Of a DNA stretch of 64,000 bases, positions 34,903 to 42,496 are shown in pieces. Source of the stretch: Candidatus Poribacteria bacterium. Its GTDB lineage: Bacteria > Poribacteria > WGA-4E > WGA-3G. The position numbers and the translations under genes were made by a program. The notes below the pieces were generated by a model. That model was not told where the DNA came from. It saw only the letters and a program-made list of their open reading frames with translations, and ran no database searches. Numbering within the stretch: position 1 is the first letter of the stretch; the number at the start of each line of letters is the position of its first letter. Location of the stretch: the NCBI GenBank assembly GCA_958295945.1, contig OY282386.1, positions 372,001 to 436,000 on the forward strand, given 5' to 3'.

Positions 34903-36102
34903 TCATGTTCTCCAGAAGGTTGATTCTTTGGTTGGTTGATAGGCAATATCTAAATGCGGTGTCTCCTGTTTTGTACCACCATCATGGAGACTGTCAACAC
35001 CTGCAGCAACGAGTCCAGTCGTTAGTAATGTCCGTTCAACAGGGTAGGTCGGTTCTCCTGTTAGAAACATCTTCTCAATATTGTTCACCAGCGGAGAGAA
35101 GAAGTTTGCTAAACTCGTCCGTGCAGGAGGCATTGGGAGGTACATTTGCGTAGACAGCACTTCGTTATCTGATCCGATATAGGCAGCGAAGTTGAAATCC
35201 TGAACTAATCCGTTCATCAGAATCATCGTTGATTTTAGACCATCGTTATGTTCATATTGGTATGCTATCGGGTCTTGGACAATTTCTTTCATCTCATCTA
35301 TAGTGGGAAATGGATTGTTAAATCCTGGACGCGAGGGTGTCAATGTATGACTGCGACACAACGCAGATTCAAAGAGTTCGCGTGACCAGAGTTCATCATG
35401 ATGAGCGTTCCAAAAGGCATCACCACGGTAAGCTTGCAACCATTTGACACCAGATTCTCCACCATTTCGTCGTTCAACCATGCACTGTCCGGTTTCTAAT
35501 GCGTGGAAATCATAACTGTCCACACCACCATAACCGACGCACACTGCTTCTGATATGGAAGTTCCGAGTGGCATATCTATAGACGGAGTTCTCCATGTTA
35601 CAGGTAGCGATGAACCTGCCATGAATGCAAAATCCATCTTTTGAGAAATGTCATACATTTCCTGTGCCCACTCCCAATTCCATGAAAGATGTTTATCGTT
35701 GAATATAGGCACGCCCCGTCGGTTCTTTTCAAACACCTCAACCATTTGCATGTAGTGTTCATAGCGTGGATAGAGGCGTTGTCCTTTTTCGTTGCTCGGA
35801 TATTCACCGTGTTCTCCGATAAGAAGGACACCATCAACAGCTAATTCTTCACCGCCGAGAGTGAGTGCATCTGCTATTGTGGGATATCCTTTCATTGATG
35901 GAAATCGTTCTAATCTGTCTTTACTCAAGTCGTTGTCTTTGACCTGTTCAACATAGAGTGAGACAAGGTCCATACGGGGATAATGGTGTCGACTATTCCA
36001 TCCATATCCCTCTAAAAACCTATCTACAATATGCTGAGTATGTGAGTATTTGTGGTATATGGTAGTGATTGCAGCAATTTTTGGTCGTTTTTCCATAGTC
36101 AA
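34903..36102 (-). CDS. Conserved protein of unknown function, tandem paralogue B
   Basis: 399 residues, clearly homologous to the gene downstream throughout: KIAAITTIYHKYSHTQHIVD, DGVLLIGEHGEYPSNEKGQ, VPIFNDKHLSWNWEWAQEM, AGSSLPVTWRTPS, FHALETGQCMVERRNGGESG, YPVERTLLTTG. Unlike paralogue A it has a longer stretch before the last block. The pair is translated as an operon, downstream of the MITE-split zinc-ribbon gene. A heteromer or two related enzymes are both possible. Confidence 0.85.
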   Translation of the reverse strand: MTMEKRPKIAAITTIYHKYSHTQHIVDRFLEGYGWNSRHHYPRMDLVSLYVEQVKDNDLSKDRLERFPSMKGYPTIADALTLGGEELAVDGVLLIGEHGEYPSNEKGQRLYPRYEHYMQMVEVFEKNRRGVPIFNDKHLSWNWEWAQEMYDISQKMDFAFMAGSSLPVTWRTPSIDMPLGTSISEAVCVGYGGVDSYDFHALETGQCMVERRNGGESGVKWLQAYRGDAFWNAHHDELWSRELFESALCRSHTLTPSRPGFNNPFPTIDEMKEIVQDPIAYQYEHNDGLKSTMILMNGLVQDFNFAAYIGSDNEVLSTQMYLPMPPARTSLANFFSPLVNNIEKMFLTGEPTYPVERTLLTTGLVAAGVDSLHDGGTKQETPHLDIAYQPTKESTFWRT

Positions 36103-36115
36103 ATCCTTTTATCAC

Positions 36116-37038
36116 TCATGGTGATGGAATTACAGAGTCTACATTCAATGGTTTCTCAATCAACTCAACTGGTGCCTGACAGCAATCGCAGTTTCCCGGT
36201 GCAACTGCACGGATATAACATGTATCGCAATAGTAATAGAGTTCATGCACCAATACCTTCGCCAATTGTAGCACATTCTGCCAGATTGTGCGGTTTGTTG
36301 TTATGAAAACCTTTTGAATACTGCACAAACTCACAGTTTATGCTACGTTAAGGAAGCATCTATTATTAGAAATGGTCCAACGAGTCGTCCGGTCTGTTCA
36401 GGGTTCTTTCACATACCGCTCCGCTGGAGCGGAAGACTGAAACAAAGTGCGTGCTATAAACATACCGCTCCGCTGGAGCGGAAGAGTGGATAACTTAAAG
36501 AAAACGAAGGTGACCAGATTCTGATAGGTAGCAACTTGGGTTATGATAATTAAAAACACTTCAAGAAAAACCTAAAGTTATTTTTATTCATGCTATCGCA
36601 CAATATCACAGATCAATTATAGAGCAACCCTATATTCTCATTCGATTGAAGCACGTAAAAATGGCGAAGGTATTGATGCACAACACCATTTATTAGAGAT
36701 TGTATCCGCATTACTTCTAATAGTTGTGTGTTTGGAAAGACACGACCTTTGAAAATCAGGTCTTTCTCCTGCAACTGTTTGTCCACGAACAGTGCTTCTG
36801 ATAGCGATGTCCGTAAGAGTGTAAAGTATTTATCATCATTCGTTTTGACACCATAGAGATGCTCATGTTCTGTAGAGAGTTCAACCTTATACTTTTCATG
36901 CATTGCTTCTGCTAAACAGACAACCTTCCCATGAAGCTCAACCTCTTTAGGTTTCAGACCTTCATTTGTAGTTTTGGCACCACTTAGGAATAAGGTGAGT
37001 ATAAGGAATATTGATGAAAACCAATTGAATCTATGCAT
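36116..37038 (-). pseudogene. Exported zinc-ribbon protein gene split by a MITE
   Basis: The 5' part (37038 to ~36676) encodes a signal peptide (FSSIFLILTLFLSGA) and a domain with VELHGKVVCLAEAMHEKY and YFTLLRTSLSEALF. It runs to NGVVH, then into inserted DNA. The 3' part (from 36250 to 36116) encodes ELYYYCDTCYIRAVAPGNCD plus CCQAPVELIEKPLN, a Cys4 knuckle. Removing the 425-bp insertion and one 6-bp duplicate restores a single in-frame ~163-residue protein. It resembles small exported proteins of unknown role that I recall ending in such a Cys4 motif. The insertion probably inactivates it. Confidence 0.82.
36251..36675. mobile_element. 425-bp MITE with perfect 14-bp terminal repeats
   Basis: The left end caataccttcgcca (36251-36264) and right end tggcgaaggtattg (36662-36675) are perfect inverted repeats. 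The 6-bp direct repeat atgcac flanks both sides (36245-36250 and 36676-36681), and precise removal restores the disrupted gene. It encodes no protein. Inside are two copies, 49 bases apart, of a perfect hairpin ccgctcc-gct-ggagcgg (36416, 36465), a degenerate cacaaact/agttt palindrome, and a fragment like the 146-bp MITE end (ggtagcaacttgggtta near 36527). It is itself a mosaic. Confidence 0.88.
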
Positions 37039-37248
37039 AGTATTACTCCCCTTTACCTTATATTTTCAACTTCAGATATTCTAATTAAAGGAGATCTACA
37101 GCAGTTCCTATTGAAGATTAATGAATATTTTGTTTATTATGTAGTGAAACCCAGCACACTCACTAAACACACCTATGAGTTTTAGGATATTTGAATTACC
37201 CAATTAATAAATTAATCTCCTTACAGATCGTGCGACATGAATCTTTTA

Positions 37249-38064
37249 TTAAGACTTACGAGCATATTGGGGAAACAATACATCATGAATATCACTACAT
37301 TGCTTTAGATGTTTCAGACGTGTCTCATCCGCAGTATCAACCATAGTCGGAAAAAACATACCAGCACCTGTGTCAATGTTGTAACCACCTGCTGAATGTA
37401 CACTCAAATATTGATTCAGGACTTCCAAATCTTCTGCCAAAGTGCAGTGTTGCGTACAATTCATAGTGAACATACGCCGTCGTGTCCCACCACCAAAAGA
37501 TGCGTGGTAAGTATCATGATTGAATATTACCACATCCCCTGGAGAATTTTCTAAGGCAATACTTGTTGGAAAATCATTAGGTGGAACACCGAATAACGTC
37601 TCCGATTGATTCGGATCTATCTGCTGTGCTCGAACAAAATGTGTAGGATTCTGACTACCCGGTATAATGCGCAGACATCCTGTTTCGCGTGTCAGTGGAT
37701 CAAGGTAGAAAGCAACCTTAATAGAAAAAAGTCTGCCCCAATTACCATCAGGATGCCAACCCGTATTACCCGTGTAATAGTTGCCATCTCCACCTGCATA
37801 GTTGAAATCCTCTCCGATGACACCACCTATCAGCCCCTTTATACGGGGATCATCAAGAAGTGTGCAGAGACGAGGGCGGTGTTCAATAGGCCCCCCGAAC
37901 ATCGTACGGTTTGTGCCATCGTGATTCTTTCCACCACCAAATTCTTGTATAGTAATTTCAAATTCTTCCGTAATCCACTCAATTTCACTTGTTGAGAACA
38001 TTTTTGGAATAAAAAGATAACCAAATGTGTTGAAATAATTGACCTGTTTCTCAGTTAATTTCAT
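37249..38064 (-). CDS. Phytanoyl-CoA dioxygenase (PhyH) family protein
   Basis: 271 residues. HxD in TGWHPDGNW, distal His in HDTYHASFGGGTRRR, with the RRR Arg as 2-oxoglutarate partner. LDPLTRETGCLRIIPGSQNP is the typical jelly-roll loop. The N-terminus (VNYFNTFGYLFIPKMFS) is the standard PhyH opening. An Fe(II)/2-oxoglutarate oxygenase, substrate unknown. It is followed by a ~200-base gene-free gap and the split zinc-ribbon gene. Confidence 0.9.
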   Translation of the reverse strand: MKLTEKQVNYFNTFGYLFIPKMFSTSEIEWITEEFEITIQEFGGGKNHDGTNRTMFGGPIEHRPRLCTLLDDPRIKGLIGGVIGEDFNYAGGDGNYYTGNTGWHPDGNWGRLFSIKVAFYLDPLTRETGCLRIIPGSQNPTHFVRAQQIDPNQSETLFGVPPNDFPTSIALENSPGDVVIFNHDTYHASFGGGTRRRMFTMNCTQHCTLAEDLEVLNQYLSVHSAGGYNIDTGAGMFFPTMVDTADETRLKHLKQCSDIHDVLFPQYARKS

Positions 38065-38141
38065 ATAGCCACCTTCAACATTGTATAAACGAATTATGAC
38101 CTATGTCAAGAACAATCAAATAACTATACACCCCATCCGAT

Positions 38142-38506
38142 GGGTGTGTAAAGTTATTGTCACCGTAGATGTCAATTCAAGTGCAAAACCTGTCCTCTAT
38201 TGTAGTGCCAAATCAAGTAATCAACGGTATGAACGCCTGTAGGCGTTCCCCCAAATCAACGGTATGAATGCCATTAAGGCATTCCCCCAAATCAACGGTA
38301 TGAACGCCTTTTGGCGTTCCCCCAAATCAACGGTATGAATGCCATTAAGGCATTCCCCGGGTATGAATGCGCTTAGACGAATACGCGTTTGGTATTCCCC
38401 GGGTCTCTGTGCCTGCCATTCCTTGTCCTGTCCGGCAACGGGCGGGCACAGAGACCCGCCCCTACAATTCATGGTGAGAAGTTAGTGACACAATCTGGAC
38501 ACACCC
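38142..38506. repeat. Arm-bounded palindromic mosaic element B
   Basis: Left arm gggtgtgtaaagttattg at 38142, then agatgtcaattcaag and ctattgtagtgccaaatcaa. The right end reads ctacaattcatggtgagaag then gttagtgacacaatctggac, ending acaccc at 38506. The core holds a tandem hairpin array (38223-38362), the gaatgcgcttagacgaatac module and a long ggtctctgtgcc...ggcgggcacagagacc stem (38402-38458). A further arm-like sequence (aagaactttacacacct) lies at 39230-39246, so a larger unit up to there is possible. Confidence 0.7.
38223..38362. repeat. Four tandem ~35-bp hairpin repeats with paired stem changes
   Basis: Four units of caacggtatgaaYgcc...ggcRttcccc follow each other at 35-36 base spacing. 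Their hairpins are at 38231-38248 (gaacgcc-tgta-ggcgttc), 38266-38284 (gaatgcc-attaa-ggcattc), 38302-38319 (gaacgcc-tttt-ggcgttc) and 38337-38355 (gaatgcc-attaa-ggcattc). The C-G pair alternates with T-A on both sides, so every stem stays perfect. Loops vary freely. Confidence 0.85.
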
Positions 38507-38592
38507 TTGTCAATCTGATAGTAAATCTTAATCTTAAGATTTTATTGTGCGGTTTGATTGACAGCAGTTGAAGTGTTCATGAATTCTGTGTT

Positions 38593-39024
38593 TCATCTGG
38601 CAATATATTCTCTGTGATTTCCTTCTAATTTTATGGAATTTTCGCTTCTCAAAACTGTACAGAAATTGTACATTATTTCGTACATCTGTACAGTTTTTTT
38701 TAGTGCTTTCAGAGCAGTTGCTATAAGGATTGGTAAAGGATTTATAAAAAAACAAAAAATTTTTATTTTGTACACTTTCACTATTCGTCTTTTGTTGTGT
38801 GAGATTGGTGGACTGAGCATCATACTTGTCCAGCATTGGACGAATGCAGATAGAATGTTTCTAAATGTCAAAAGTGGTGTGATGCCTAAGGGTTTGGCGT
38901 TTATGTGAATGCGTTTAATATTGAATGTCTGTGCATTCTCACTTTTGTGTAATGTGTTTCTATGTAATGAAGAGATTGCTTGTAGGTTAATCATTGTTCT
39001 TTGCATAAGAGGTCTTGTTTTCAT
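38593..39024 (-). CDS. Hypothetical repeat-borne protein (143 residues)
   Basis: The frame MKTRPLMQRTMINLQAISSL...HREYIAR follows a good promoter (39062-39090) but has no clear ribosome binding site. The N- and C-terminal parts match the decayed small gene at 5461-5675 at both DNA and protein level. The middle is unlike any family I know (NAKPLGITPLLTFRNIL). A perfect palindrome aaaactgtacag...ctgtacagtttt (38651-38697) lies within its 3' part. Similarity between the copies is high at DNA level, so it proves a repeated unit but not translation. Confidence 0.4.
   Translation of the reverse strand: MKTRPLMQRTMINLQAISSLHRNTLHKSENAQTFNIKRIHINAKPLGITPLLTFRNILSAFVQCWTSMMLSPPISHNKRRIVKVYKIKIFCFFINPLPILIATALKALKKTVQMYEIMYNFCTVLRSENSIKLEGNHREYIAR
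38651..38701 (+). terminator. Palindrome with T-run
   Basis: aaaactgtacag (38651-38662) pairs perfectly with ctgtacagtttt (38686-38697) around a 23-base loop that itself contains tgtac/gtaca. The T-run reaches 38701 on the plus strand, giving terminator form in that direction. It overlaps the 3' part of the minus-strand repeat-borne frame, so the role is uncertain. Confidence 0.45.
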
Positions 39025-39061
39025 AATTTACTGCTTTGAAATTGAAATCTATGTGACATGT

Positions 39062-39090
39062 ATTATAACCGAATAAATAACGTGAGTCAA
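39062..39090 (-). promoter_or_regulatory. Promoter of the repeat-borne gene
   Basis: On the minus strand TTGACT (39090-39085), a 17-base spacer and TATAAT (39067-39062), followed by acatgtcacata. The other copy at 5393-5422 has the same boxes and the same downstream tgtcacata-like sequence, so promoter and frame were copied together. Confidence 0.65.
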
Positions 39091-39313
39091 GTATTTTTTT
39101 ACAATTTTAGCGAAATTTGTATTCTTTTAATTCTTTTTCTGACTTTTTGGCATAGTTTTGCATGCACAAGCTGGCAGCATGTGCTACGAATATACGAACA
39201 AGACTATAGGGTTAATGTAATATTTTTCTAAGAACTTTACACACCTCTGTCAATCTGGGGTATTTAGTAGGAATTAAGAAAATCCTAAATACAAATATCC
39301 CTGCTGTCAATCT

Positions 39314-39523
39314 GGGTGTTTAAAGTTTTTGTCACCGTAGATGTCAATTCAAGTGAAAAACCTGTCATCTATTGTAGTGCCAAATCAACGGGACCAATGC
39401 GCTTATGGCATTCCCCGGGTCTCTGTGCCTGCCATTCCTTGTCCTGTTAGGCAACGGGCGGGCACAGAGACCCGCCCCTACAATTCATGGTGAGAAGTTA
39501 GTGACAAAATCTGGACATACCCC
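39314..39523. repeat. Arm-bounded palindromic mosaic element C
   Basis: A shorter relative of element B. Left arm gggtgtttaaagtttttg at 39314, inner ctattgtagtgccaaatcaa, one truncated hairpin module (accaatgcgcttatggcatt) and the ggtctctgtgcc...gggcacagagacc stem. The right end is ctacaattcatggtgagaag, then gttagtgacaaaatctgg, ending at 39523. It has far fewer hairpin units than B, which lies 800 bases away. Confidence 0.7.
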
Positions 39524-39538
39524 CATCCGATAACATCA

Positions 39539-39568
39539 TTGCAACATATTACTCAGATACGGTATAAT
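39539..39568 (+). promoter_or_regulatory. Promoter of queF
   Basis: TTGCAA at 39539-39544, an 18-base spacer and TATAAT at 39563-39568. It lies just right of repeat element C and about 90 bases before the queF start. No preQ1 riboswitch-like structure was recognised in the leader. Confidence 0.6.
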
Positions 39569-39658
39569 GTATCTCTTGGTGCAAGTTACCATTACTAATA
39601 ATTTTAACTTCCATATTCACACTTGAAACAAACATTATATACATCTAAGGACTTACGA

Positions 39659-40054
39659 ATGAATAATCAATCAACTTATGACGATTTACAGACACATATA
39701 CGCGATCTAAAAACACCCTCAATAGAAACATGGGAAAATCAATACAGCGACAGAGATTATACCATAGAAATTACTAATTTAGAATTTACCACTGTTTGTC
39801 CCAAAACCGGTTTGCCAGACTTCGCAACTATCACAATTACTTATGTTCCAGATATGCATTGCATTGAACTCAAATCATTTAAAGAGTATTTCGTCTCTTT
39901 CAGGGATATTGGCATCTTCCATGAACATATTGTAAATAAGGTGCTTGAAGATTTTGTGAATGCATGTCAACCAAGAACAGCAGAAGTTGTCGGTGACTTT
40001 AACATACGCGGCGGTATGAAAACGATTGTTCGTGCGAGTTACGTAAAAGAATAA
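39659..40054 (+). CDS. queF: NADPH-dependent 7-cyano-7-deazaguanine (preQ0) reductase
   Basis: About 131 residues from the ATG at 39659; an in-frame upstream start at 39623 lacks support. Short (type I) QueF: the catalytic Cys is in TTVCPKTGLPDFATI, and the QueF signature IELKSFKEYFVSFRD is followed by the zinc/NADPH-side FHEHIVN. It reduces preQ0 to preQ1 in the queuosine tRNA-modification pathway. Other queuosine genes are not in the window. Confidence 0.95.
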   Translation: MNNQSTYDDLQTHIRDLKTPSIETWENQYSDRDYTIEITNLEFTTVCPKTGLPDFATITITYVPDMHCIELKSFKEYFVSFRDIGIFHEHIVNKVLEDFVNACQPRTAEVVGDFNIRGGMKTIVRASYVKE

Positions 40055-40089
40055 ATTTTGGTAGAAATTAACTACATCCAAATAGGATT

Positions 40090-41118
40090 CTATAGAATTG
40101 GCACAGAACGTCCAATCCGTGCAGATTCGTAAATCGCATCAAATATCTTCGTCACATTTAACACTTCTTCTGCTGGTACAGGTGAAGGTAAATCCTCTCT
40201 TATCGCTTTGTGGAACGATTCAAATTCACTCGGCAATCCAGTCAGAAGTTTGGGTTCATAATTGACCATCTCATCCTTCTTGTCAAGATATATCTGAAGC
40301 GGTTCATAGGTTGCCCCTGCCATATCTCCCATAAAGAAAGTGCCACCTATATTCTGAATATGTGATGCCCACGCTGTTTCTAAGGTCACCGTCAAGTCTC
40401 CTTCAAATTTGATTGTTCCCATCGCAAAGTCTTCTACTTCAAATTCTTCTGGATTCCACTTTCCCCATGGGTTGATGACATCCGCTCTATCTCCGAATTT
40501 CTTGACTGCCATGCCTAATGCTTCAACGGGTTTAGGACAACCTATCATCCAGAGGAGGACATCAAGAATATGCACTCCGATATCGATGAGGGGACCACCA
40601 CCTGCAATCTTTTTACTCAGAAACGATGGCGACGCAGGAACTCCACGTCGACGCATAGCCATTGCACGCGCATAATATACATCACCGAAAAAACCTTCGT
40701 CATGCATTTTGCGAAGTGTGCGTGCACCTGCACCGAAACGCGATTGCAGCCCGATTTGCAATATCTTTCCACTTGCTTTCTGTGCGTCTACCATTGCTTG
40801 TCCGTCAACTGCATTCGCAGCGATCGGTTTTTCACATATAACATGCTTTCCTGCTTTTAGGGCAGCGATAGTTGGTCCAGCATGAAAGTTGTTCGGCGTG
40901 CATACACTAACCGCATCAAGTTCGTCCATCTCTACCAATTTCTCATATTTTGTGAAAACATTCGGAATATCATGCTGCTTTGCAAATGATTTAGCTCGCG
41001 CTTTTTCTATATCACATGCAGCGATGATTGATACATCTTTTACGCTATTGTGGCCAGGTAGATGTTTACCTCCAGCAATTCCGCCACAACCTATTATACC
41101 AACTTTTATTTTTTTCAT
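40090..41118 (-). CDS. Gfo/Idh/MocA oxidoreductase
   Basis: 342 residues. GIIGCGGIAGGKHLPG is the nucleotide-binding turn, VICEKPIAANA the EKP motif, and GGPLIDIGVHILDVLLWMIG the substrate-pocket helix with its conserved Asp and His. NINPWGKWNPEEFEVEDFA-like segments mark a group common in planctomycete-type genomes. It is separated from the PhyH gene upstream by a 146-bp MITE. Probably acts on a sugar-like substrate. Confidence 0.9.
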   Translation of the reverse strand: MKKIKVGIIGCGGIAGGKHLPGHNSVKDVSIIAACDIEKARAKSFAKQHDIPNVFTKYEKLVEMDELDAVSVCTPNNFHAGPTIAALKAGKHVICEKPIAANAVDGQAMVDAQKASGKILQIGLQSRFGAGARTLRKMHDEGFFGDVYYARAMAMRRRGVPASPSFLSKKIAGGGPLIDIGVHILDVLLWMIGCPKPVEALGMAVKKFGDRADVINPWGKWNPEEFEVEDFAMGTIKFEGDLTVTLETAWASHIQNIGGTFFMGDMAGATYEPLQIYLDKKDEMVNYEPKLLTGLPSEFESFHKAIREDLPSPVPAEEVLNVTKIFDAIYESARIGRSVPIL

Positions 41119-41170
41119 ATTAGTCCTTCTTTAAAGAGTGATACAATACTGCTCTGCATCTTCTATATTG

Positions 41171-41316
41171 TAACCTAAGTTGCCACCTATCATTTGTTGG
41201 AGGGGTTTGTAACCCCGATTTATAAGAAGTGGCACTAAAATATGCAGACTTCCTTTGTTTCTTCGTTTGATAAAGAAATTTGATGATTACTATTCTGTAG
41301 GCAGCAACTTAGGTTA
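41171..41316. mobile_element. 146-bp MITE, copy 1
   Basis: Ends taacctaagttgccacctat (41171) and gcagcaacttaggtta (ending 41316) are inverted repeats over about 13 bases. It matches the copy at 43947-44092 along its whole length, including tcatttgttggagg and gtttgtaaccccgat. Flanking TA at both ends would fit a TA-duplicating (IS630/Tc1-like) mechanism; this is an inference. The PhyH gene on its right reads into the terminal repeat for its stop codon. Confidence 0.85.
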
Positions 41317-42127
41317 TTGTAACAGTTTGAGGTGCTTGTTCCAAAGTTAGATTATGTTCAGTTGCCCAGTGTGCAGCTGCCCCTCCACCACCTCCGAGAA
41401 ACTGTTTCCCAAGATCATCGACGTTTTTCAAAACATCCTCATCAGGCTGTTGTCTGTCGTTGTAATACAACAAATAGCCTTCAGGTTTAAGCCATGCGTA
41501 GTGGTAGCCGTATATTATTATTTTCGCTGTTTGATCTGTAAAGTTCAGTCCTGTAGTGTGGTAAATTCGATTTTCAAAAAAATATGCATCACCCGCACGA
41601 AGCAGTGGTTCCGCATAAGGTTCAACTGGATCAAGATTGCCCTCTGGAATCCCTAATGGTTCACCCGATACATGGCTTTTTGGTATAAACAGTGTAGCTC
41701 CAGAATTGGGAACATGACAATCCGTTAAACAATATGCCACTTTCAAACCAACCCGTGGACAATCTCTATGTCCGAGATCCAAATGCAAACCCACATCGCG
41801 GTGCCAACCCCGATGCTCTGGCATCTCGGGCGGTTGTGGACGTTTATAGAGTAGGGCAGTATTTGTTATGTGGATATTTGTGCCTAGCAATTGAATGACT
41901 AACGGAATTGCATTCGTCTGTGATGTCAATTCTGCAAACGCAGGTTCTTGAACCAATCCATCACGGATATGAACATATTGTGCATCAGACTCTCGTTCAT
42001 TTACGATACGATCAGCAGTGTCAGTCAGCCGTGCAATCATTTCTTCGTCAAGTACTGAACGGACAATTAAAAACCCGTTCTCTTCAAAGTCATTACGCTG
42101 TGCATTTGTCAACTGAACAAAATTCAC
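41309..42127 (-). CDS. Phytanoyl-CoA dioxygenase (PhyH) family protein
   Basis: 272 residues. HxD in GWHRDVGLHLD, distal His in RIYHTTGLNFTD, and GATLFIPKSHVSGEPLG as the jelly-roll loop. A glycine run (FLGGGGGAAAHW) lies near the C-terminus. The last codons (ACA ATA ACC TAA) run into the 146-bp MITE, whose terminal repeat provides the stop, so the ancestral C-terminus may have been different. Fe(II)/2-oxoglutarate oxygenase, substrate unknown. Confidence 0.9.
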   Translation of the reverse strand: MNFVQLTNAQRNDFEENGFLIVRSVLDEEMIARLTDTADRIVNERESDAQYVHIRDGLVQEPAFAELTSQTNAIPLVIQLLGTNIHITNTALLYKRPQPPEMPEHRGWHRDVGLHLDLGHRDCPRVGLKVAYCLTDCHVPNSGATLFIPKSHVSGEPLGIPEGNLDPVEPYAEPLLRAGDAYFFENRIYHTTGLNFTDQTAKIIIYGYHYAWLKPEGYLLYYNDRQQPDEDVLKNVDDLGKQFLGGGGGAAAHWATEHNLTLEQAPQTVTIT

Positions 42128-42438
42128 GTCTTCGTCTCCCTATGTACTCATGCAGATTGAAATTCTAATAATGTTGAGATATATTATCATAGTCAGTTTC
42201 TGATGTCCACAAAATACCACTTCTAAATAGCAACTTACGTAAACACTTCTTATCAACGGCATCCGCGGATTTCCGCGATTTAGAACTCAAAATCACGGAT
42301 TTACACAGATTACTCTGATATGAGGGTTTCTCCCAAGTTTAGTTTGTCCTTGGAATGAACACTGGAGAATCAAGTGTATTCTCCGTGTAATCCGTGCAAA
42401 TCTGCGATACAGAAAGAAGCTAAACCATCACATTTTCC
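42128..42438. repeat. Gene-free gap with imperfect inverted repeat
   Basis: The text aatcacggatttacacagat (42291) and its near-complement gtgtaatccgtgcaaatctg (42386) face each other about 75 bases apart. A gcggatttccgcg palindrome (about 42265) lies to the left. The phrase resembles short repeats scattered in other environmental genomes. No gene is seen. Confidence 0.45.
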
Positions 42439-42466
42439 TTGACTCAAAGCACTTGCCAAGTATAAT
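42439..42466 (+). promoter_or_regulatory. Promoter of the sulfatase gene
   Basis: TTGACT at 42439-42444, a 16-base spacer and TATAAT at 42461-42466, 31 bases before the ATG. An AAAGGAAC ribosome binding site follows at about 42485. Confidence 0.65.
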
Positions 42467-42496
42467 GAAACATAACATTAACCTAAAGGAACAGAA

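Noticed and set aside
36116-36334. Separate small zinc-ribbon gene of 72 residues
   Set aside because: Its first 28 codons lie in MITE sequence. The remaining part is the 3' end of the split gene.
38223-38362. Possible CRISPR array (four regular repeats)
   Set aside because: The units are contiguous with no unique spacers; the variable part is only the hairpin loop and stem pair. Nearby genes include no cas.
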